Below, piece after piece: positions 26,319 to 36,724 of a stretch of 64,000 nucleotides of DNA. Under the pieces are notes generated by a model. That model was not told the origin of the DNA, ran no database searches, and saw only the letters and a program-made list of their open reading frames with translations. Position numbers and translations under genes: made by a program. Position 1 is the stretch's first letter. Every line of letters starts with the position of its first letter. The stretch is from Ruegeria sp. SCSIO 43209 (lineage in GTDB: Bacteria > Pseudomonadota > Alphaproteobacteria > Rhodobacterales > Rhodobacteraceae), in the NCBI RefSeq assembly GCF_019904295.1, contig NZ_CP065359.1:3408001-3472000 (forward strand), read 5' to 3'.

Positions 26319-27023
26319 TCAGTCCCCACCTTGTTCCGAGCTTTTGTTCAGGAACGCGCGGATGTCGTCCCCTGATGCTGCAGCGTGTTCCTGCAGAACC
26401 TCACCATCTACCTCTTTCGCAATCTTCTCATACGTTTCCAAATAGTTGGGTGGGAGACTGTGTGCGATGCCCTGGTGGCAATCGATGCAGGTCATGCCGG
26501 TGTCGATTGCGCGCTGGTGTTCGCTGGCTGCGCGGGTTTCCTGAAGGGTGAAGTCCATATAGTCAAAGTTGTGGCAGTTGCGGCATTCCCGGCTGTCGGA
26601 TTCCTTCATCTTCTTCCATACGGCCGACGCCATGGAAAGACGATGGTCCTCATACTTCTCTTTCGTGCTGATGGTGCCTGCCAGTTCGTGGTAGACGTCC
26701 TTCACGGCCATGATCTTGGCCTTGATCTTGTGGTTCCACTCGTCCGGGACGTGGCAATCGGAACAGATGGCCCGCACGCCGGAATCGTTATTGTAATGGA
26801 CCGTTTCCCGATATTCGCCCAGATTGGTTTCCATCGTGTGGCAGGATACGCAGAACTCTTCCGTGTTGGTCAATTCCAGTGCCCAGTGGAACCCACCCCA
26901 GAACAGGATGCCTGCCAGAAACCCGGCCAGTAGTGTAAAGCCGACACTGAGGACGGCGATCGGGCTCCAGAACCAGGTCCAGAGGCGCCGGATGAGCCCT
27001 TGTTTTTCTTGGGAGTCGGACAT
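26319..27023 (-). CDS. napC: NapC, tetrahaem quinol dehydrogenase
   Basis: NapC oxidises membrane quinol and passes electrons to NapB and NapA. The 234-residue protein has one N-terminal transmembrane helix (about 20-45) and four c-haem motifs: CVSCH, CSDCH, CRNCH and CIDCH. Its haem domain closely parallels the N-terminal part of the fusion protein after nirS (FWGGF...TNTxEFCVSCH, VCSDCHVP), so the two share recent ancestry or function. It follows napB with a 26-bp gap. Confidence 0.95.
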   Translation of the reverse strand: MSDSQEKQGLIRRLWTWFWSPIAVLSVGFTLLAGFLAGILFWGGFHWALELTNTEEFCVSCHTMETNLGEYRETVHYNNDSGVRAICSDCHVPDEWNHKIKAKIMAVKDVYHELAGTISTKEKYEDHRLSMASAVWKKMKESDSRECRNCHNFDYMDFTLQETRAASEHQRAIDTGMTCIDCHQGIAHSLPPNYLETYEKIAKEVDGEVLQEHAAASGDDIRAFLNKSSEQGGD

Positions 27024-27049
27024 GTCACGCTCTCCTTTTCGACCTGAGT

Positions 27050-27484
27050 TTAGTTTCCGGAGGAAGGTTCAAAAGTGTTGTCGACCAGCGGCAGCGCATC
27101 GGCCTGCGGCACGTGGCACTGATTGCAGAAATACCGTGTGCCGGCGATCTGATCCAACTCTCGCCCTTCGCGGTCCAGATAGTGAGTCATCGACAACGTC
27201 GGAGCGTTGCGCTCACCAGCCTTGGTCCAGTCATGGCAGGAGAGGCACTGATTGGTGCGCAGGTCGATCTGGTACTGTTCGATCGAATGTGGGATCAGCG
27301 GCGGCTGCTGGCGATAATTACGCTGCATTCGGCCTTCGACTGTCCGATGCACCTGATCCAGAACGGCGGGCTCATCGACTTCGGCACCGCGTAGGCTGTT
27401 AACTCCGGCAGACTGCGCGAGGGCCAGGCCACCGAGGAGCAGCGGCGGGATCAGGGCAAGGCCCACTAGGATCGGCTTTTTCAT
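27050..27484 (-). CDS. napB: NapB, dihaem cytochrome c subunit of nitrate reductase
   Basis: NapB is the periplasmic electron-transfer subunit bound to NapA. The 144-residue precursor has a signal peptide (residues 1-25) and two haem motifs CLSCHDW and CNQCHVPQ, with further histidines (IPHSIEQY, SMTHYLD) as sixth ligands. Length and motif spacing are normal. Confidence 0.95.
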   Translation of the reverse strand: MKKPILVGLALIPPLLLGGLALAQSAGVNSLRGAEVDEPAVLDQVHRTVEGRMQRNYRQQPPLIPHSIEQYQIDLRTNQCLSCHDWTKAGERNAPTLSMTHYLDREGRELDQIAGTRYFCNQCHVPQADALPLVDNTFEPSSGN

Positions 27485-27496
27485 CTTCTCACTCCT

Positions 27497-28408
27497 TCAA
27501 AAAGGTCTTGAGGCGCGCGGCTGGGGCGCGGCGGTTGATTCCGGTGGCGCGACGGTCAGGGCGTCGAACCGATGGGTGAATTTGAAAACGTCTTCAGCGC
27601 AGACATCGATGCAGCGACCGCAATTGGTGCAGTCGGGCGACAGGATCAGCGGGTTGTCTTTGCCTTTCAGCGCCGGAGAGATCACATGGTTTTCCGGGCA
27701 AACCGCGTAGCAGTCCATGCAATCGTCACAGGCGTTGCGATTGGCGGCGCTGACCCGCAGCATCGCCTTGCTGCCCACCAGTCCGTAGAATGCGCCTACG
27801 GGGCAGACATGGCCGCACCACCCATGGCGCGAGACAAGCAAGTCAAACAGGAAGATCGCGGCGACCATCGCCCAGACGAAGCCCATGCCAAAGATCAGTC
27901 CGCGATGCAGCATGGTGATCGGGTTGACCAGTTCCCATGCAATTGCGCCGGTCAGGCCGGACACGACCAGCACGGTGGCCATGATCCACAGCCGCGTTCC
28001 GCGTTTGGGCTGCCAGCCTTTTTGCAGGCCCAGCTTGCGGTGCAGCCAGTGCGCGCCGTCGGTTACAGGGTTGATCGGGCAGACCCACGAGCAATAGACG
28101 CGGCCTCCGACCAGCGCGTAGGTAACCAGAACGATGACGGCACCAATGGCGGCGGTCAGCTCGGGCCAGTGCCCTGCGATCAGACTTTGCAGAAAGACAA
28201 ACGGATCGGTCAGGGGCAGTACGCCTAGGGTCAGCGACCCGGCCAGAGTGCCCTGCACGATCCAGAGGCCGAACCACGGGCCCAACAGGAACAGTACCAG
28301 GAAGAACACCTGGCTGGCGCGGCGCAGCAGCAGGTATTTATGGGCACTCAGCCAACCTTTGGCGGCGATAGCTTCATGCCCCAGCGGCATGTTTGTGCGG
28401 ACGGTCAT
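27497..28408 (-). CDS. napH: NapH, membrane polyferredoxin-like quinol dehydrogenase
   Basis: NapH with NapG forms a second quinol-to-NapA route. The 303-residue protein has four transmembrane helices, two CxxxCP motifs at the cytoplasmic face ([18 protein letters not shown]), and two [4Fe-4S] ferredoxin motifs ([12 protein letters not shown] and [11 protein letters not shown]). The start overlaps the napG stop by 4 bp. Confidence 0.94.
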   Translation of the reverse strand: MTVRTNMPLGHEAIAAKGWLSAHKYLLLRRASQVFFLVLFLLGPWFGLWIVQGTLAGSLTLGVLPLTDPFVFLQSLIAGHWPELTAAIGAVIVLVTYALVGGRVYCSWVCPINPVTDGAHWLHRKLGLQKGWQPKRGTRLWIMATVLVVSGLTGAIAWELVNPITMLHRGLIFGMGFVWAMVAAIFLFDLLVSRHGWCGHVCPVGAFYGLVGSKAMLRVSAANRNACDDCMDCYAVCPENHVISPALKGKDNPLILSPDCTNCGRCIDVCAEDVFKFTHRFDALTVAPPESTAAPQPRASRPF

Positions 28409-29223
28409 TGAGTGACCTCCGGCAATTTGAAGCTGGGCTCAAACCCGCCCGGTGCGACAAGGTTATCGGTGCCCGGTCCCGGCAGGCGATCAGGCAAATC
28501 GATGATACCTTCGACGACGGGCGCGCCTTTGGCTTCTTTCTCTTCCCAGCCCTTGCGGTAATGGTCGGCGCTGCTGCCCCGGGCCAGTCGGGCGGGCAAA
28601 ACCTTAATTGCGGCTTCAGGAAGAACGCAGCTTTTCTCGCAAACGCCGCAGCCGGTGCAATGATCGGCGTGAACGGTCGGAATGAAGATCGCGTGGCTGC
28701 CTGAGCGGGCATTATGCTCGGTTTCTAGCGTGATTGCCTCGTCGATGACGGGGCATACGCGATAGCAGACGTCGCAGCGCAGGCCGAGGAAGTTCAGGCA
28801 GTTTTCCTGATCGACCAGAACGGCCACGCCCATCTTGGCGTCGTCGATATTGTCCAGCCCGGGGTCCAGTGCACCGGTCGGGCAGGCCGCGACGCAGGGG
28901 ATGTCGTCGCACATCTCGCAGGGAACATCACGGGCGGTGAAATACGGCGTGCCGGTGGCCACCGCATCGACACCCAGCTCGGCCAGTTTCAGCGTGTCAT
29001 AGGGACATTCCCGCACGCACAAACCGCAGCGAATGCAGGCTGATAGAAAGTCTTTTTCCGGCAAGGCACCGGGAGGTCGCAATGCTTCGGCCGGCAACGC
29101 CCGTGCGTCCCGCGCCAGCCAGGCCAGCAAGGACCCTGCTGCGACGCAGCCACCCGCTGCGCGCGCCGAGTCCTGCAGGAACCGGCGCCGCTGCGGCGAA
29201 AGGGGTGTGCCAACACGAGACAT
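28405..29223 (-). CDS. napG: NapG, periplasmic Fe-S protein
   Basis: NapG is a Tat-exported protein with four [4Fe-4S] clusters that works with NapH. The 272-residue product has the Tat signal [12 protein letters not shown] and cysteine sets [35 protein letters not shown] and [12 protein letters not shown]. The C-terminal 50 residues are proline-rich and lack clusters. It overlaps napH and follows napA with a 27-bp gap. Confidence 0.94.
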   Translation of the reverse strand: MSRVGTPLSPQRRRFLQDSARAAGGCVAAGSLLAWLARDARALPAEALRPPGALPEKDFLSACIRCGLCVRECPYDTLKLAELGVDAVATGTPYFTARDVPCEMCDDIPCVAACPTGALDPGLDNIDDAKMGVAVLVDQENCLNFLGLRCDVCYRVCPVIDEAITLETEHNARSGSHAIFIPTVHADHCTGCGVCEKSCVLPEAAIKVLPARLARGSSADHYRKGWEEKEAKGAPVVEGIIDLPDRLPGPGTDNLVAPGGFEPSFKLPEVTQ

Positions 29224-29250
29224 GGGGACGACCTTTGCCTTGCCAGCCTT

Positions 29251-31743
29251 TTACGCGCGCTCGACCTTACAGGCGCATTTCTTGAAGTCGGTCTCTTTCG
29301 ACAGCGGGCAGGTTGCGTCTAGCGTCAGCTTGTTGGTTAGCTGGCCTTCGTCGAACCACGGCATGAACACCAGACCACGCGGTACTTTGTTCCGGCCTCG
29401 GGTTTCGACACGGCTGTTGACCTCGCCGCGGCGGGTAGACAGAACGATCTCCTGTCCGCGCCGCAGACCACGCTCGCGCGCATCATCCGGGTGCATGTAG
29501 ACAACGGCGGCGGGATAGGAGCGGTGCAATTCGGGCACGCGGCGGGTCATCGAACCTGAATGCCAATGTTCCAGCACACGCCCGGTGCAGAGCCACAGGT
29601 TGAATTCCTCATCCGGTACCTCGGGGGCGGGTTCGTATGGCGCGAAGATGATCTTGGCCTTGCCGTCCTTATGGCCATAGAATTTCACGTCTTCGCCTTC
29701 AGGCACATACGGATCATAGCCTTCTCGGAAGCGGTACAGTGTTTCCTTACCATCCACGACTGGCCAGCGCAGGCCACGCGCCTGGTGGTAGGTTTCGAAT
29801 GGGGCCAGATCGTGCGCGTGGCCGCGCCCAAACTCGGCATATTCCTCGAACAGGCCCTTTTGCACGTAGTAGCCAAAGTGCTCGGACTCGTCGTTGTCGA
29901 ATCCTTCTGCGGTCTCTGACAGCGGGAACTTGTCGATCGTGCCATTGGCGAACAGCACGTCATACATGGTCTTACCACGATGTTCTGGCATGGTCGCCAG
30001 CAGTTCCTCGCCCCAAACCTCTTCAACGGTGAAGCGTTTGGAGAACTCCATCAACTGCCACAGATCGGATTTCGCTTCGCCCGGAGCTTTGACCTGTTGC
30101 CGCCAGAATTGGGTGCGACGCTCGGCGTTGCCATAGGCGCCTTCCTTCTCGACCCACATGGCGGTAGGCAAGATCAGGTCAGCCGACAGGGCTGTTACAG
30201 TAGGATAGGGATCGGAGACGGCAATGAAGTTCTCCGGGTTGCGATAGCCGGGATAGCCTTCTTCGTTGATATTGGGCGCGGCCTGCATGTTGTTGGTGCA
30301 CTGCACCCAATAGGCATTCAGATCGCCGTCCTTCAGCTTGCGGTGCTGCAAAACGGCGTGGAATCCGGGTTTGGGTGGGATGGTGCCCGCAGGAATTTTC
30401 CACGCGGTCTCGCAAATCTCGCGGTGTTTATCGTTTGCCACAACCATATCAGCCGGCAGACGGTGAGCGAAGGTTCCGACCTCACGTGCCGTACCACAGG
30501 CCGAAGGTTGACCGGTGAGCGAGAAGGGCGAGTTTCCGGGTTCGGAAATCTTACCCACCAGCAGGTGCACATTGTACATCAGCGAGTTCACCCACGATCC
30601 GCGAGTATGCTGATTGAAGCCCATGGTCCACAGGCTCATCACTTTGCGGTTGGGGTCGGCATATTGCTGGGCCAGACGCTCAAGCTGAGCGGCAGGAACA
30701 CCGGAGAGTTCCGATGTGTATTCCAGCGTGTATTCCGATACCGCTTCGGCATATTCTTCGAAGCTGATCGGCTCCATCTTGCCAGAGTTTGGATTCTCTG
30801 CCTCTTCCTGCAGCGGGTTGTTATCGCGCAGTCCATAGCCAATATCGGTGGCGGTCTTGGTGATGTTGACGTGTTTGTTGACGAACTCTTCGTTCACCGC
30901 GCCGTTCTGGATAATGTAGTTGGCGATATAGTTCAGGATCGCCAGATCGGTCTGCGGCGCAAAGACCATTCCATTGTCGGCCAACTCGAACGAGCGGTGT
31001 TCATAGGTCGACAGTACATGCACTTCGGATCCCGGTTTGGTCAGACGTGTGTCGGTCAGGCGTGACCACAGAATCGGGTGCATCTCGGCCATGTTCGAGC
31101 CCCAGAGCACGAATGTGTCTGCGTGCTCGAAATCGTCATAGCAGCCCATTGGTTCATCAATGCCGAAGGTGCGCATGAAGCCGACAACCGCCGAGGCCAT
31201 ACAGTGGCGCGCGTTCGGGTCGATGTTGTTGGACCGGAAACCAGCCTTCATCAGTTTGGCAGCGGCGTAGCCTTCCCAAACGGTCCACTGGCCCGAGCCG
31301 AACATGCCGACACTGGTCGGGCCTTTCTTGGCCAATGCCTCTTTCCACTTGGCAGCCATGACGTCGAAGGCTTCGTCCCAGCTGACGGGTTCGAATTCAC
31401 CGTTCTTGTCATATTCGCCGTTGGTTTTGCGCAGCATCGGCGTGGTCAGGCGGTCTTTGCCGTACATGATCTTGGACAGGAAATAGCCCTTGATACAGTT
31501 CAGACCGCGGTTCACCGGCGCATCCGGGTCGCCTTGCGTGGCGACCACGCGCCCGTCTTTGGTGCCAACCAGAACCGAGCATCCGGTGCCGCAGAACCGG
31601 CAGGCGGCTTTGTCCCAACGGATATCAGGGTTGCCGACCTGAGCGCTGGCTTGTCCGGTCGCAAGGGGAAGTCCTGCGGCTGATGCTGTCGCAGCGGCGG
31701 CGGTTGATTTCAAAAAGGTCCGGCGGGATTCAGAGATGGTCAT
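29251..31743 (-). CDS. napA: NapA, periplasmic nitrate reductase catalytic subunit
   Basis: NapA reduces nitrate to nitrite at a Mo-bis-MGD centre in the periplasm. The 830-residue precursor has a Tat signal ([13 protein letters not shown]), one [4Fe-4S] site at the N-terminus ([13 protein letters not shown] and later NCIKGYF), the Mo-ligand cysteine in [13 protein letters not shown] near residue 181, and the C-terminal cofactor-binding domain ([17 protein letters not shown]). The length is typical. It lies between napD and napG. Confidence 0.97.
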   Translation of the reverse strand: MTISESRRTFLKSTAAAATASAAGLPLATGQASAQVGNPDIRWDKAACRFCGTGCSVLVGTKDGRVVATQGDPDAPVNRGLNCIKGYFLSKIMYGKDRLTTPMLRKTNGEYDKNGEFEPVSWDEAFDVMAAKWKEALAKKGPTSVGMFGSGQWTVWEGYAAAKLMKAGFRSNNIDPNARHCMASAVVGFMRTFGIDEPMGCYDDFEHADTFVLWGSNMAEMHPILWSRLTDTRLTKPGSEVHVLSTYEHRSFELADNGMVFAPQTDLAILNYIANYIIQNGAVNEEFVNKHVNITKTATDIGYGLRDNNPLQEEAENPNSGKMEPISFEEYAEAVSEYTLEYTSELSGVPAAQLERLAQQYADPNRKVMSLWTMGFNQHTRGSWVNSLMYNVHLLVGKISEPGNSPFSLTGQPSACGTAREVGTFAHRLPADMVVANDKHREICETAWKIPAGTIPPKPGFHAVLQHRKLKDGDLNAYWVQCTNNMQAAPNINEEGYPGYRNPENFIAVSDPYPTVTALSADLILPTAMWVEKEGAYGNAERRTQFWRQQVKAPGEAKSDLWQLMEFSKRFTVEEVWGEELLATMPEHRGKTMYDVLFANGTIDKFPLSETAEGFDNDESEHFGYYVQKGLFEEYAEFGRGHAHDLAPFETYHQARGLRWPVVDGKETLYRFREGYDPYVPEGEDVKFYGHKDGKAKIIFAPYEPAPEVPDEEFNLWLCTGRVLEHWHSGSMTRRVPELHRSYPAAVVYMHPDDARERGLRRGQEIVLSTRRGEVNSRVETRGRNKVPRGLVFMPWFDEGQLTNKLTLDATCPLSKETDFKKCACKVERA

Positions 31744-31760
31744 GACATGGGTCTCCGGCT

Positions 31761-32033
31761 TTAGATCTGGCGAGAAGCGTTAAGGTGCGGACGGGTCTCC
31801 GCGAGGTCTTCGAAATGGTGGTAGGTCAGGGTCAGAGAGATCACACCCGGGATCTGGTGCAGATCCATGATCGTCTCGGACGCCATTTTTTCCGGCGTAT
31901 CCTCGACCACAACAACAATGCGGCCATCCTCGGATGCCGCGTGAACTTCTGCCCCGTTTGTACCTGCAATCGCGGCCTGTGCACTCTGCGTGGTTTCGGG
32001 GGTTACATGGACGAGGCATCCACAGATATTCAT
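31761..32033 (-). CDS. napD: NapD, Tat-signal chaperone for NapA
   Basis: NapD binds the NapA signal peptide and controls its maturation in the cytoplasm. The 90-residue protein has the ferredoxin-like fold of the family with starting motif [11 protein letters not shown] and the strand [13 protein letters not shown] near the end. It overlaps the napF stop by 4 bp and precedes napA by 17 bp. Confidence 0.92.
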   Translation of the reverse strand: MNICGCLVHVTPETTQSAQAAIAGTNGAEVHAASEDGRIVVVVEDTPEKMASETIMDLHQIPGVISLTLTYHHFEDLAETRPHLNASRQI

Positions 32034-32539
32034 AAGGCTACCTCCTGAGTGGGCGGGGTGTGGCGTTCAAAGCTGACAGAACCGGCAGGACAGGCGCTGG
32101 CACAAGCGCCACAGCCGGTACAAATATCGGTGTCAAGTTGCGGTTCAGCACGACCACCGGTTTGCAGCCGAAAGCGGATCGCATTGTGGTCGCAGACATC
32201 CTGACAGACCCGACAACTGACACCATTCATCGACAGGCAAGAGGCCGACACCGCAGCGCGCCAAGGCCAATCGGCCACGTGTTCAGGATTCAGCGCCCCG
32301 GTCGGGCAAGCGTTGGCGCAATCACCGCAAAAAGTGCAGGGGCCTGCATCCAATTGCACAACAGGCCAGCCTTGCGCGTCGAAACGGATGATATCTTCAG
32401 GGCAGGCCTCGCGGCATTCGTCGCATTGGGTGCAAAGCTCAAGAAACTCGGTCACCGCACCCGGTGGGTGGATGGCTGATGTATCCTCGCGCAGCACTTT
32501 CCCTTTCAGGAATGCGCGTCGGCTGGCTAGCTTGTTCAT
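32030..32539 (-). CDS. napF: NapF, cytoplasmic Fe-S maturation protein
   Basis: NapF helps to assemble the Fe-S cluster of NapA before export. The 169-residue protein has cysteine-rich ferredoxin motifs CTQCDECREACP, CTFCGDCANACP, CRVCQDVC and CTGCGACASACP. The N-terminal SRRAFLKG looks Tat-like but no hydrophobic signal follows, in line with a cytoplasmic protein. It is the first gene of the nap operon. Confidence 0.93.
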   Translation of the reverse strand: MNKLASRRAFLKGKVLREDTSAIHPPGAVTEFLELCTQCDECREACPEDIIRFDAQGWPVVQLDAGPCTFCGDCANACPTGALNPEHVADWPWRAAVSASCLSMNGVSCRVCQDVCDHNAIRFRLQTGGRAEPQLDTDICTGCGACASACPAGSVSFERHTPPTQEVAL

Positions 32540-32616
32540 TCGCTCGCGACCTTTGAGTGATCGACAGGGGTTGGCCTGCCTGACTCGGGTGTTAGCGTAG
32601 CACAGCGTGTAAGGAA

Positions 32617-32630
32617 TTGACCTAGATCAT
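32617..32630 (-). promoter_or_regulatory. FNR-like box upstream of napFDAGHBC
   Basis: TTGAC-CTAG-ATCAT, one base from the FNR-type TTGAT-N4-ATCAA on each arm, ends 78 bp from the napF start. The right arm reads ATCA rather than GTCAA/GTTAA, so it may prefer an FNR protein over Dnr. Confidence 0.55.
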
Positions 32631-32679
32631 TTTTGAACTGCTTATTTTTTCAGCATCCAGGGGCGGCAACACCCGAATA

Positions 32680-34608
32680 TCAGGCGCGTTTCTCACCGAT
32701 TGTAGCAACGCCAAGAACCGAAAGCACCTTTGCCTCGATCTGTTCTGCGTTCATTCCTGCGACGGCGTACATATCCGCCGGGCTCGCCTGATCGATGAAG
32801 ATATCCGGCAGCACCATCGAGCGATACTTCAACCCTTCGTCAAACACGCCCTCATCCGCAAGCAATTGCGCAACATGGCTGCCAAAGCCGCCGATGGCCC
32901 CTTCCTCGATGGTGATCAGTGCCTCGTGATTGGCAGCCAGATCAAGGATCAGGTCCCGATCCAGCGGTTTGGCAAAGCGTGCATCGGCGATGGTGGGCTT
33001 GATCCCGCGCGCCGACAGCGCCTCTGCTGCTTTCTGCACTTCGGCCAGCCGCGTACCGAAAGACAGCAGCGCCACCCGGGCACCTTTCTGGATCAATCGG
33101 CCCTTGCCGATCTCCAATACTTCTCCGCGCTCGGGCAGATCAACGCCCGCTCCTTCGCCGCGAGGATACCGGAAAGCGATCGGGCCATCGTCATGTGCCG
33201 CCGCAGTGGCGACCATGTGCATCAATTCGGCCTCATCTGCAGCCGCCATGACAACCATACCCGGAAGGTTGGCCATGTAAGCAATATCAAACGACCCCGC
33301 ATGGGTCGCACCGTCTGCCCCAACCAGACCCGCACGGTCGATGGCAAATCGCACCGGCAGGCGTTGGATCGCCACATCATGCACAACCTGATCATAGCCA
33401 CGCTGCAGGAAGGTTGAATACATCGCACAGAAAGGCTTCATCCCCCCGGCGGCCAACGCAGCCGAGAAGGTCACGCCATGCTGTTCGGCAATCGCTACGT
33501 CGAAACAGCGCGACGGATAGCGCTCGGCAAACAGGTTCAGCCCGGTCCCGTCCGGCATCGCGGCTGTAACCGCGACGATCTTGTCATCCCGCGCTGCTTC
33601 ATCGACCAGTGTCTTGCCAAAGACCGAGGTATAGGAAGGCGCGTTCGAAGGCGCCTTTTTCTGCTCGCCCGTCACCACATCGAACTTGGCGGTCGCGTGA
33701 CCCTTGTCGCGGGCCTGTTCGGCGGGGGCATACCCCTTGCCTTTCTTGGTCAACACATGGATCAGGATCGGTCCGCTTGCCTTCGCCTTGACCGCACGCA
33801 GAACCGGCAGCAACTGGTCCAGATCATGCCCGTCGATGGGGCCGAGATAGGAAAAGCCGAGCTCTTCAAATAGCGTCCCACCCATAGCCATGCCTTTCAG
33901 CATATCCTTGGCGCGCTTTGCCCCTTCGCGGAAGGGTTCCGGCAGCAACGATACCGCACCTTTGGCAGCAGCTTTCAGATCGTGAAATGGTTCTTCGGCA
34001 TAGATGCGCGATAGATAGTTCGACAAGGCGCCCACTGGTGGTGCAATGCTCATCTCATTGTCATTGAGAATTACGATCAAGCGTTTCTTCAGATGGCCTG
34101 CATTATTCATCGCCTCAAAGGCCATACCGGCGGACATAGAGCCATCGCCGATCACAGCGATCGCATCGCCCAGCCCTTCAGGCGTAACGCCGCCTAGATC
34201 ACGCGCGACAGCAAAGCCTAGCGCGGCACTGATTGAGGTACTGGAATGTGCAGCGCCGAATGGATCATAGGCGCTTTCACTGCGCTTGGTGAATCCGCTT
34301 AGGCCGTCTTTTGTGCGCAGGGTGCGAATTCGGTCCCGGCGTTCTGTCAGAATCTTGTGCGGATAACACTGGTGACCTACGTCCCAGATGATCTTGTCTC
34401 GTGGCGTGTCGAATACCGCGTGCAACGCCGTGGTCAGCTCGACGACACCCAGACCCGCGCCCAGATGCCCTCCGGTCACCGACACTGCTGAAATCGTCTC
34501 GGCCCGCAACTCATGTGCGACCTGATGCAACTGCGCATCTGAAAACTGCTTCAGATCCGCTGGGCGGCTCACAAGGTCCAACAAGGGCGTATTCGGGCGG
34601 TCAGACAT
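32680..34608 (-). CDS. dxs: 1-deoxy-D-xylulose-5-phosphate synthase
   Basis: DXS condenses pyruvate and glyceraldehyde 3-phosphate, the first step of the MEP isoprenoid pathway. The 642-residue TPP enzyme shows the [18 protein letters not shown] cofactor motif, [13 protein letters not shown], and the transketolase-like C-terminal half ([19 protein letters not shown]). The start MSDRPNTPL at 34608 is preferred to a 32-residue longer frame. It forms an operon with ispA and xseB, as in many alphaproteobacteria. Confidence 0.96.
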   Translation of the reverse strand: MSDRPNTPLLDLVSRPADLKQFSDAQLHQVAHELRAETISAVSVTGGHLGAGLGVVELTTALHAVFDTPRDKIIWDVGHQCYPHKILTERRDRIRTLRTKDGLSGFTKRSESAYDPFGAAHSSTSISAALGFAVARDLGGVTPEGLGDAIAVIGDGSMSAGMAFEAMNNAGHLKKRLIVILNDNEMSIAPPVGALSNYLSRIYAEEPFHDLKAAAKGAVSLLPEPFREGAKRAKDMLKGMAMGGTLFEELGFSYLGPIDGHDLDQLLPVLRAVKAKASGPILIHVLTKKGKGYAPAEQARDKGHATAKFDVVTGEQKKAPSNAPSYTSVFGKTLVDEAARDDKIVAVTAAMPDGTGLNLFAERYPSRCFDVAIAEQHGVTFSAALAAGGMKPFCAMYSTFLQRGYDQVVHDVAIQRLPVRFAIDRAGLVGADGATHAGSFDIAYMANLPGMVVMAAADEAELMHMVATAAAHDDGPIAFRYPRGEGAGVDLPERGEVLEIGKGRLIQKGARVALLSFGTRLAEVQKAAEALSARGIKPTIADARFAKPLDRDLILDLAANHEALITIEEGAIGGFGSHVAQLLADEGVFDEGLKYRSMVLPDIFIDQASPADMYAVAGMNAEQIEAKVLSVLGVATIGEKRA

Positions 34609-34622
34609 TTGGCGTTCCTGGC

Positions 34623-35489
34623 TTAGCTGTCCCGGGCAATAACGAAGCGGGCAGCCTGCTTCAAGGTTTCTGCAGCGGAGCCATGTTCGTCCAGCGCAGC
34701 ACAAGCCTGTTCCACAAGCTCAATTGCACGGGATCTGGCGGCGTCCAGACCCAGTAGCGAGACAAAGGTCGCCTTGCCCGCCTCGGCGTCTTTCTGCAGC
34801 CGCTTTCCGGCCTTTTCGGCATCTCCTTCGACATCCAAAATGTCATCCGCGATCTGAAAGGCAAGCCCAAGCGCCTGGGCATATTGGCGCAAGGGGGTGG
34901 GATCGGCCTGCGCCAATCGCGCACCCGCGCAGGCGGACCATTCGATCAACGCACCGGTCTTGCCCGCTTGCAGATGTGTAATCTCATCCAGTGTCAGCGG
35001 CTCCGCCGCCGTCTCAGCGGCGATATCCAGCGCCTGACCCAGAACCATACCCTGTGCGCCGCTCGCTTTTGCCAGTGTTAGAGCCAATTCAGCGCGTATT
35101 TCAGCGTTTCCAACCTCTGGCCGAGCGCAAAGCTCAAACGCAAGTGTCTGCAGCGCATCCCCGGCCAGAACGGCGGTGCCCTCATCCCATTTCACGTGCA
35201 CCGTCGGGCGTCCACGCCTCAGGTCGTCATCATCCATGCAAGGCAGGTCGTCATGGACCAGAGAGTATGCATGCAGCGCTTCGATACCCGTCGCTGGCCA
35301 GATTGCCCGAGCTGTATCGACGCCAAGCAACCGCGCGCTTTCCAATACCATAAACCCTCGCAGACGCTTGCCGCCCTCGGTGGCATAGGCCATGGCCCGT
35401 GTCACATCCAGATCATCCAGCGCGCTCAGAACCAGATCGAAATGGCTCTGAATCAGCGCGGCATCCTGTGCCAGCTTTTCACGAAACAT
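34623..35489 (-). CDS. ispA: Farnesyl diphosphate synthase (IspA type)
   Basis: A 288-residue short-chain polyprenyl diphosphate synthase. The first Asp-rich motif is [17 protein letters not shown] and the second is DDILDVEGD. The CM-to-D spacing in DDxxCMDDDD, with two residues before the diphosphate-binding Arg, is the bacterial FPP synthase type. It lies 14 bp before dxs and directly after the xseB stop, in the order xseB-ispA-dxs. Confidence 0.94.
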   Translation of the reverse strand: MFREKLAQDAALIQSHFDLVLSALDDLDVTRAMAYATEGGKRLRGFMVLESARLLGVDTARAIWPATGIEALHAYSLVHDDLPCMDDDDLRRGRPTVHVKWDEGTAVLAGDALQTLAFELCARPEVGNAEIRAELALTLAKASGAQGMVLGQALDIAAETAAEPLTLDEITHLQAGKTGALIEWSACAGARLAQADPTPLRQYAQALGLAFQIADDILDVEGDAEKAGKRLQKDAEAGKATFVSLLGLDAARSRAIELVEQACAALDEHGSAAETLKQAARFVIARDS

Positions 35490-35732
35490 TTACTGACCTT
35501 CGACAGGCGTCGTCCCGGTTGGCTGACCACCTGCGTCCAGAGTGATCGCGGCCACTTTTTCCTCAGCACGCTTCAGCTCATCCTCGCAGCGCTTCTTCAA
35601 TGCGGCGCCACGTTCGTACAGCGCAATCGATTGATCCAGCGCCACATCACCACGTTCCAACTGGCCAACCACGGCCTCAAGCTCTTTCATCGCTTGTTCG
35701 AACGTCATCTGTTCAACTGGGGTATCGGTCAT
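35490..35732 (-). CDS. xseB: Exodeoxyribonuclease VII small subunit
   Basis: The 80-residue XseB protein forms the regulatory coiled-coil subunits of exonuclease VII. The family core is readable: FEQAMKELEAVVGQLERGDVALDQSIALYERG. It overlaps the end of the upstream deacetylase-like gene by 4 bp and abuts ispA. The large subunit XseA is not in the window. Confidence 0.95.
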   Translation of the reverse strand: MTDTPVEQMTFEQAMKELEAVVGQLERGDVALDQSIALYERGAALKKRCEDELKRAEEKVAAITLDAGGQPTGTTPVEGQ

Positions 35733-36655
35733 CGTGCTGCCTTTATCAGTTCTTCCACATGGGCGCGTGTCGCCTCGGCCAATGCGTTCAGATCATAACC
35801 GCCTTCCAGAGTCGAGACGATACGGCCATCACACACTTCATCGGCAATCTTGCACAGCTCCGCCGTGATCCAGGCGAAATCGCCAGTGGACCAATTGAGA
35901 TTGGCCAACGGATCATCCTGATGCGCATCAAACCCAGCGGATATAATGATCAGTTCCGGCCTGAACGCCCGCAGACGCGGAAAGGCTTGCGCCTCATAGG
36001 CTGCCCGCATCTCGGCCCCACCCGTGCCCGGAGCCAGTGGTATGTTCAAAACGGTCTCATAAGCACCGGTCTCATCCGGGCGGCCCGAGCCCGGCCATAA
36101 GGGCATCTGCTGGCTGGTAATCACCAAAGCGCGTTTCTCATCCCACAGCAGGTCTTGCGTGCCATTGCCATGATGCACGTCGAAATCCACCACTGCCACG
36201 CGGTTCAACCCGTGATGATCCAACGCGTGCTTTGCAGCCAGCGCGGCATTCCCAAACAGGCAGAACCCCATGGCCGTCTCGGTCTCGGCATGATGCCCCG
36301 GAGGCCGAATAGCGCAAAACGCGTTCGGCGCTTCGCCGCCCAGAACTATATCAACGGCCCGCACGGCGGCACCTGCCGCACGATAGGCTGCATCAACAGA
36401 TCCCGGAGACATGAACGTATCCCCATCAATCTGCTTGAACCCATCCGGGGGCCTATGGTCGAGAATATCGCTGATATGGTTCTGCGGATGCACCCTTAGC
36501 AGATCATCATCCGCCGCCAACGGCGCCGTCACACGCTGAAGATCCAGCCCCTCAAGCGCATGCAGGATATGCTCTAACCGCGCCACCCGTTCCGGATGTC
36601 CCTCAGGTGTCACATGGTTCAAACAATCTGCATGGGTCAATAGGGCGGTTTTCAT
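35729..36655 (-). CDS. Histone deacetylase superfamily (AcuC/APAH-like) hydrolase
   Basis: A 308-residue zinc amidohydrolase of the class II HDAC-like group. Catalytic motifs are intact: RPPGHHAE (two histidines), VDFDVHHGNGTQ (Asp and His for zinc), SAGFDAHQDDPL (third zinc Asp) and LEGGYD. In bacteria such enzymes deacetylate polyamines or other small amides or lysines; the substrate here is not known. It is the first gene of the xseB-ispA-dxs run and is preceded closely by an intergenic repeat. Confidence 0.93.
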   Translation of the reverse strand: MKTALLTHADCLNHVTPEGHPERVARLEHILHALEGLDLQRVTAPLAADDDLLRVHPQNHISDILDHRPPDGFKQIDGDTFMSPGSVDAAYRAAGAAVRAVDIVLGGEAPNAFCAIRPPGHHAETETAMGFCLFGNAALAAKHALDHHGLNRVAVVDFDVHHGNGTQDLLWDEKRALVITSQQMPLWPGSGRPDETGAYETVLNIPLAPGTGGAEMRAAYEAQAFPRLRAFRPELIIISAGFDAHQDDPLANLNWSTGDFAWITAELCKIADEVCDGRIVSTLEGGYDLNALAEATRAHVEELIKAAR

Positions 36656-36667
36656 CAGGATCCCATT

Positions 36668-36689
36668 TTCATCTGGCTAAAAATACCTT
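36668..36689 (-). repeat. Intergenic 22-bp element, copy 1
   Basis: Reading on the minus strand, the element (AAGGTATTTTTAG...CAGATGAA) matches 20 of 22 bases of the copy at 49617. It is preceded by a small hairpin (CCTTCGGCGAAGG) and ends 13 bp before the deacetylase-like gene start. Function unknown. Confidence 0.6.
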
Positions 36690-36724
36690 CGCCGAAGGCT
36701 TAAAATCGCCGCGTAGCGGCAAAA

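Noticed and set aside
29980..31065. A 361-codon plus-strand open frame within napA
   Set aside because: Antisense shadow of napA.
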